From Streptomyces sp. F63 (GTDB lineage Bacteria > Actinomycetota > Actinomycetes > Streptomycetales > Streptomycetaceae), in the NCBI RefSeq assembly GCF_018070345.1, contig NZ_JAGPXX010000005.1, forward strand, positions 124,001-188,000: a stretch of DNA of 64,000 nt, in the 5' to 3' direction. Of this stretch, positions 60,110 to 64,000 are shown piece by piece (the first letter of the stretch is position 1; the number at the start of each line of letters is the position of its first letter). Under the pieces are notes generated by a model. The model did not search any database, was not told the DNA's origin, and was given only the letters and a program-made list of their open reading frames with translations. The position numbers and the translations under genes are program-made.

Positions 60110-61741
60110 TCAGCCCATGTGCGGGTACCGGTGGTCGACCGGCGGCACCAGGGTCTCCTTGATGGAGCGGGTCGAGGTCCAGCGCGTCAGGTTCTGCTTG
60201 GACCCGGCCTTGTCGTTGGTGCCGGAGGCCCGCCCGCCGCCGAAGGGCTGCTGGCCGACGACGGCACCGGTCGGCTTGTCGTTGATGTAGAAGTTGCCCG
60301 CCGCGAACCGCAGGGTCTCGCAGGCGGCGGCCGCCGCCGCGCGGTCCTGCGCGATCACGGCACCGGTCAGGCCGTACGGGGCGGCCGACTCCATCTGCTC
60401 CAGCATCGCCTCGTACTCCCCGTCCTCGTAGACGAAGACCCCGAGGATGGGGCCGAAGTACTCCTCGCGGAAGATCTCGTTCGAGGGATCGGTGGAGACC
60501 AGGACGGTCGGGCGGACGAAGTACCCCGTGCTGTCGTCGTACGTGCCGCCGGCCACGACCTCTATGGCCGGGTCCGCCTTCGCCCGCTCGATGGCCGCCT
60601 TGTTCTTGGCGAAGGCGCGCGCGTCGATGACGGCGGAGAGGAAATTCGACAGGTCCGCGGGGTGCCCCATGGGCAGGGCCTCCACCTCGGCCGTGAACTC
60701 CTCGCGCAGCCCGCCCTCCCACAGCGACCGCGGCACGTAGGCGCGGGAGGCGGCCGAGCACTTCTGCCCCTGGTACTCGAAGGCGCCGCGGATCATCGCG
60801 GTCCTCAGCACCGCCGGGTCGGCGGACGGGTGGGCGACGATGAAGTCCTTGCCGCCGGTCTCCCCGACCAGCCGCGGATAGGTCTTGTACCTCCCGATGT
60901 TCTCGCCGACCGTCTTCCACAGGTACTGGAAGGTCCTGGTGGAGCCGGTGAAGTGGATGCCCGCCAGGTCGGGGTGGGCCAGGGCCACCTCGGAGACGGC
61001 CAGGCCGTCGCCGGTGACGAGATTGATGACGCCCGGCGGCAGGCCGGCCTCCTCCAGCAGCCGCATCAGCAGCACGGCTGCGTGGGTCTGCGTCGGGGAC
61101 GGCTTCCACACCACCACGTTGCCCATGAGGGCGGGGGCGGTGGGGAGGTTGCCCGCGATGGCGGTGAAGTTGAAGGGCGTGATCGCGTAGACGAAGCCCT
61201 CCAGCGGCCGGTGGTCGGTCCGGTTCCACACCCCGGGGGAGTTGGTCACGGGCTGCTCGGCCAGGATCTGGCGGGCGTAGTGCACATTGAAGCGCCAGAA
61301 GTCGATCAGCTCGCAGGGGGCGTCGATCTCCGCCTGCTGGACGGTCTTCGACTGGCCCAGCATCGTCGACGCGGCGATGGTCTCGCGCCAGGGGCCGGCC
61401 AGCAGCTCGGCGGCCCGGAGGAAGACCGCGGCCCGGTCGTCGAAGGGGAGGGAGCGCCAGGCGGGGGCGGCGGCCAGGGCGGCGTCCACCGCGTCGCGCG
61501 CGTCCTGGACGGTGGCGTGGGCGGCGGTGCCGAGCCGCGCCGCGTGGTCGTGCGGCTGGACGACGTCGAAGCGCTCGCCGCCGCCCATCCGCCGGACGCC
61601 GCCGATGGTCATCGGCAGGTCGGCCGGGTTGTCCGCCAGCTCCTTGAGTTTCGCCTCCAGCCGCGCGCGCTCGGGGCTGCCGGGTGCGTAGGTGTGCACC
61701 GGCTCGTTGACCGGCGCGGGGACCTGGGTCACAGCGTCCAT
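60110..61741 (-). CDS. pruA: L-glutamate gamma-semialdehyde (P5C) dehydrogenase
   Basis: 543 residues, the stand-alone ALDH4 type. FVYAITPFNFTAIAGNLPTAPALMGN and VVWKPSPTQ bind NAD, FTGSTRTFQYLWKTVG is the Rossmann G-motif, RLVGETGGKDFIVAHPSAD holds the general-base glutamate, and FEYQGQKCSAASRAYVP the catalytic cysteine. It oxidises the P5C hydrolysis product to glutamate. It follows putA by 90 bases on the same strand: together they convert proline to glutamate. Confidence 0.96.
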   Translation of the reverse strand: MDAVTQVPAPVNEPVHTYAPGSPERARLEAKLKELADNPADLPMTIGGVRRMGGGERFDVVQPHDHAARLGTAAHATVQDARDAVDAALAAAPAWRSLPFDDRAAVFLRAAELLAGPWRETIAASTMLGQSKTVQQAEIDAPCELIDFWRFNVHYARQILAEQPVTNSPGVWNRTDHRPLEGFVYAITPFNFTAIAGNLPTAPALMGNVVVWKPSPTQTHAAVLLMRLLEEAGLPPGVINLVTGDGLAVSEVALAHPDLAGIHFTGSTRTFQYLWKTVGENIGRYKTYPRLVGETGGKDFIVAHPSADPAVLRTAMIRGAFEYQGQKCSAASRAYVPRSLWEGGLREEFTAEVEALPMGHPADLSNFLSAVIDARAFAKNKAAIERAKADPAIEVVAGGTYDDSTGYFVRPTVLVSTDPSNEIFREEYFGPILGVFVYEDGEYEAMLEQMESAAPYGLTGAVIAQDRAAAAAACETLRFAAGNFYINDKPTGAVVGQQPFGGGRASGTNDKAGSKQNLTRWTSTRSIKETLVPPVDHRYPHMG

Positions 61742-61762
61742 GATGGCCGTTGTCTCCTTCGT

Positions 61763-61805
61763 TGCGGGATGTGCGGGAAGTGCGGGGTGTGCGGGGTGTG
61801 CGGGC
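61763..61805. repeat. Degenerate 10-bp tandem repeat between putA and pruA
   Basis: Units related to TGCGGGGTG recur four times with 10-base period in the 90-base spacer upstream of pruA. Confidence 0.7.
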
Positions 61806-61831
61806 GCGCCGGCCGGGGCCGGAGGCGGACG

Positions 61832-62758
61832 TCAGCCGCGGCCGGCCAGGGAACGCAGGAAGAAGGCCACGTTCGCCGGGCGTTCCGCCAGCCGGCGCAT
61901 GAAGTAGCCGTACCAGTCGGTGCCGTAGGGGACGTAGACGCGCATCCGGTGCCCCTCGGCCGCCAGCCGCGCCTGCTCCGCCTCCCGGATGCCGTACAGC
62001 ATCTGGAACTCGTACTCGCCGGGCTTGCGGCCGGCCCGGCGGGCCAGCTCCTGGCCGATGGCGACCATGCGCGGGTCGTGGGAGCCGATCATGGGGTATC
62101 CCTGCCCGGTCATGAGGATGCCCAGACAGCGGACGAACGCCCGGTCCACCTCGCGCCGCCGCTGGTGCGCCACGCTCGCGGGTTCCTTGTAGGCACCCTT
62201 CACCAGCCGTACCCGGGAGCCCTCGCCGGCCAGGGCACGGCAGTCGTCCTCGGTGCGGAAGAGGTACGACTGCAGCACGGCGCCGGTCTGCGGGAAGCGG
62301 ACGCGCAGGTCGCGGAGGACCGCCAGGGTGGAGTCCGTGGTGGTGTGGTCCTCCATGTCCAGGGTGACGGTCGTCCCGGCCTCCGCCGCCGCCTCGACCA
62401 CGGGGGTGACGTTCGCCAGGGCCAGGTCGTGGCCGCCGGGCAGCGCCTGGCCGAAGGCGGAGAGCTTCACGGACATCTCGGCCCGCTCCCCGAGGCCCAG
62501 CCCGGCCAGGGCCTCGCAGAGCACCAGATACGCGTCCCGGTTGCGCCGGGCCTCGGCCGGGTCGGTGATGTCCTCGCCGAGGTGGTCGAGGGTCACCTCC
62601 AGGCCGCGCCCGGTGAGGGAGCGGACGGCGCTCACCGCGTCGTCCAGCCGCTCCCCCGCGACGTAGCGGTCCACGACGGGGCGGGTGACCGGTGTGGAGG
62701 AGACGAGACGCCGGACGCGGGTACTGCGCGCGGCGGCGAGGAGCACGGGTCCCAGCAC
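61832..62758 (-). CDS. putA: Proline dehydrogenase (monofunctional)
   Basis: 308 residues from the GTG at 62758 (GGAGG six bases upstream). A single-domain PRODH TIM barrel: TVTLDMEDHTTTDSTLAVL, GAVLQSYLFRTEDDC, VRLVKGAYKEPASVA (flavin/substrate lysine), GSHDPRMVAIGQELA and EYEFQMLYGIREAEQARL. It oxidises proline to P5C, passing electrons to the quinone pool. It is the first gene of the putA-pruA unit, divergent from the PucR-type regulator. Confidence 0.95.
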   Translation of the reverse strand: MLGPVLLAAARSTRVRRLVSSTPVTRPVVDRYVAGERLDDAVSAVRSLTGRGLEVTLDHLGEDITDPAEARRNRDAYLVLCEALAGLGLGERAEMSVKLSAFGQALPGGHDLALANVTPVVEAAAEAGTTVTLDMEDHTTTDSTLAVLRDLRVRFPQTGAVLQSYLFRTEDDCRALAGEGSRVRLVKGAYKEPASVAHQRRREVDRAFVRCLGILMTGQGYPMIGSHDPRMVAIGQELARRAGRKPGEYEFQMLYGIREAEQARLAAEGHRMRVYVPYGTDWYGYFMRRLAERPANVAFFLRSLAGRG

Positions 62759-62885
62759 GGGGCACCTCCAAGGGGCGGGACGGCCGCCGGCGGGGGCTTC
62801 CGGCGGGCGGGGAGAACCTCCGTGCACCGTAAGGAACCGGCCGTCCGCCCGCCATCGACAGCTGTCACATCCCCGTGGTCGCGAT

Positions 62886-62903
62886 CTCATACAAATGTAT
62901 GAG
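62886..62903. promoter_or_regulatory. 18-bp perfect palindrome between putA and the PucR-type regulator
   Basis: CTCATACA (62886-62893), AA, TGTATGAG (62896-62903). A second palindrome GACAGCTGTC lies at 62857-62866. Both are in the 176-base divergent promoter region, so they are operator candidates. Confidence 0.65.
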
Positions 62904-62934
62904 AATGGAGGCCGGAACCGGGAAGGACGGCGGC

Positions 62935-64000
62935 ATGCGCGGCGACTACCAACGGCTGGTGGACGAGATCTCGGCGGCGCTCGCGGCGCCCGCGACGCTG
63001 GAGGACCGCGACTTCCGCCTGATCGCCTTCGGCGTCCACGACGACGGGGAGAGCGGCGGGAACGGCGAGGGGGGCGAGGAGGGCGGCGCCGGTGCGGGCG
63101 CCCGCACCGGCGGCCCGGCGCTGGACCCGGTCCGCACCCGCTCGATCCTGCACCGCCGCTCCACCCCCGCGGTGCGGGCCTGGTTCGAGGCGTTCGGCAT
63201 CGGCCGGGCGACGCGCCCGCTGCGCATCCCCCCGGACCCCTCGGCCGGGGTGCTCATCGGCCGGATCTGCCTCCCGGTACGCCACCGGGGTGTCGGGTAC
63301 GGCTACGTGTGGCTGCTGGACGACGGCCATCTGGCGGATCTGGAAACCGGCGCCCGCGGCGGCCCGCCCGACCCCCGGATCGAGCGGGCCATGGAGACCG
63401 CCGCCCGGATCGGGGAACTGCTCGCCGCCGAGGCGCGGGCCGGAGCCGAACTCGGCGAGCTGCTGCAGGACCTCCTCACCGGCCCCGCCGTCGCCCGGGA
63501 GGCGGCACGCACGGAGCTCCGCGCCCGGCTGAGCGGTGCGGCGGACGGTCCGCTGGCGCTGGCCGCGGTCACGCCCTGGGCGCGGGACGTACGGGACGGG
63601 GAGGACGGGGGCCCGGTCCCGGCCCTGTCCGCGCTGCCGGGCGCGCTGGCCGTCTGCGCCGTACCGGACCAGGGCCTGGCCGTGCTCGTCCGGCCGCGCC
63701 CGGCGGACTCCCCCGAACCGGCGCTCGCCGCGGCGGAACGGCTGCTCCGCTCCCCCCGTGCGGCCGGCGCCGCGGCGGGCACGGGCGCGCCGCGGTACGG
63801 ACTGGAGGACCTGGCCGGCGCCTGGCGGGAGGCGCTGGCCGCGGCCCGCGCGGCCCGCGCTGAGCCCCGGCTGGGCCCGGTCGCGCGCTGGGAGGCCATC
63901 GGCCCGTACCGGACCCTGACGGAGCTGCCCCCGGCCGCCCGGGCCGATCCGGCCGTCGCCCGGCTGCTCCGTCCCGAACACGCCGAACTCGCCCGGACCG
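62935..64000 (+). CDS. PucR/CdaR-type transcriptional regulator, truncated by window end
   Basis: At least 355 residues from the ATG at 62935 (GGAAGGA eight bases upstream). MRGDYQRLVDEISAALAAPATLEDRDFRLIAFG is the N-terminal part of an actinomycete PucR-like regulator, followed by a Gly/Glu-rich insert, a GAF-like region (AGVLIGRICLPVRHRGVGYGYVWLLDDGHL) and helical connector. The C-terminal PucR helix-turn-helix (expected soon after LLRPEHAEL) is cut off. Divergence from putA suggests it controls proline catabolism, as PutR/PruR-like proteins do. In-frame ATGs at 62899 and 62905 overlap the palindrome and lack ribosome sites. Confidence 0.8.
   Translation, partial: MRGDYQRLVDEISAALAAPATLEDRDFRLIAFGVHDDGESGGNGEGGEEGGAGAGARTGGPALDPVRTRSILHRRSTPAVRAWFEAFGIGRATRPLRIPPDPSAGVLIGRICLPVRHRGVGYGYVWLLDDGHLADLETGARGGPPDPRIERAMETAARIGELLAAEARAGAELGELLQDLLTGPAVAREAARTELRARLSGAADGPLALAAVTPWARDVRDGEDGGPVPALSALPGALAVCAVPDQGLAVLVRPRPADSPEPALAAAERLLRSPRAAGAAAGTGAPRYGLEDLAGAWREALAAARAARAEPRLGPVARWEAIGPYRTLTELPPAARADPAVARLLRPEHAELART

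Overview
This is a very GC-rich, gene-dense stretch from the core chromosome of a Streptomyces-like actinomycete. The evidence is the GC content, the many GTG starts with GGAGG-type ribosome sites, UUCG/CGAA-loop terminators, nsdA, hupS, ndgR, conservons and F420 biosynthesis. Gene order agrees, from memory, with the conserved S. coelicolor segment running roughly from amtB/nsdA to the proline-catabolism genes. No insertion sequence, phage gene, CRISPR array or rRNA is visible.

Layout. 1-6.3 kb: the start of ammonium transporter amtB behind a GlnR-type box, the differentiation regulator nsdA, a prim-pol-like protein, SRP receptor ftsY and glucose permease glcP. 6.4-14.3 kb: smc, a small coiled-coil protein, acylphosphatase, a secreted CAP-domain protein, mutM, rnc and rpmF. 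14.3-25.7 kb: a YceD-like protein, a SepIVA/DivIVA-like protein, coaD, rsmD, a hypothetical gene, recG, a FakA-like protein, rpmB, thiD, thiL, a stand-alone Lrp-type ligand domain and a DUF3515 lipoprotein. 25.9-31.2 kb: ddl, gpsA, plsC, a cofC reading frame fused to a small OB-like domain, hupS and a small protein. 31.3-37.8 kb: leuCD with divergent ndgR, five tRNA genes (three Glu-CTC, two Gln-CTG) next to gltX, a fumarylacetoacetase-family gene and a 63-aa protein with an internal repeat.

38.3-48.6 kb holds the most unusual block: two complete tandem conservons (cvnABCD). Each encodes a membrane sensor with a histidine-kinase-like ATPase domain, a roadblock/LC7 protein, a DUF742 protein and a small GTPase. 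The two CvnB genes differ by one base, and the last ~365 bases of the two CvnD genes by one internal base plus the final codon, while the sensors are clearly different. This points to repeated gene conversion and to two receptors feeding an almost shared output module.

48.8-55.9 kb: accE/accB (acyl-CoA carboxylase), cimA behind a leader carrying an intrinsic terminator, ilvE, leuB and a 46-aa protein. 55.9-64 kb: a 1215-aa secreted phosphodiester glycosidase/metallophosphoesterase, then proline catabolism (pruA, putA) divergent from a PucR-type regulator cut by the window end, with a perfect 18-bp palindrome between them.

Together the region is housekeeping: chromosome structure and repair, ribosome and tRNA supply, coenzyme A, thiamine and F420 synthesis, cell-wall and phospholipid precursors, branched-chain amino acids. 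Embedded in it are Streptomyces-specific regulators (NsdA, NdgR, conservons). Most genes lie on the minus strand. Start codons were set by ribosome-binding sites and family N-termini; coordinates of leaders, terminators and tRNAs were read directly from the bases.
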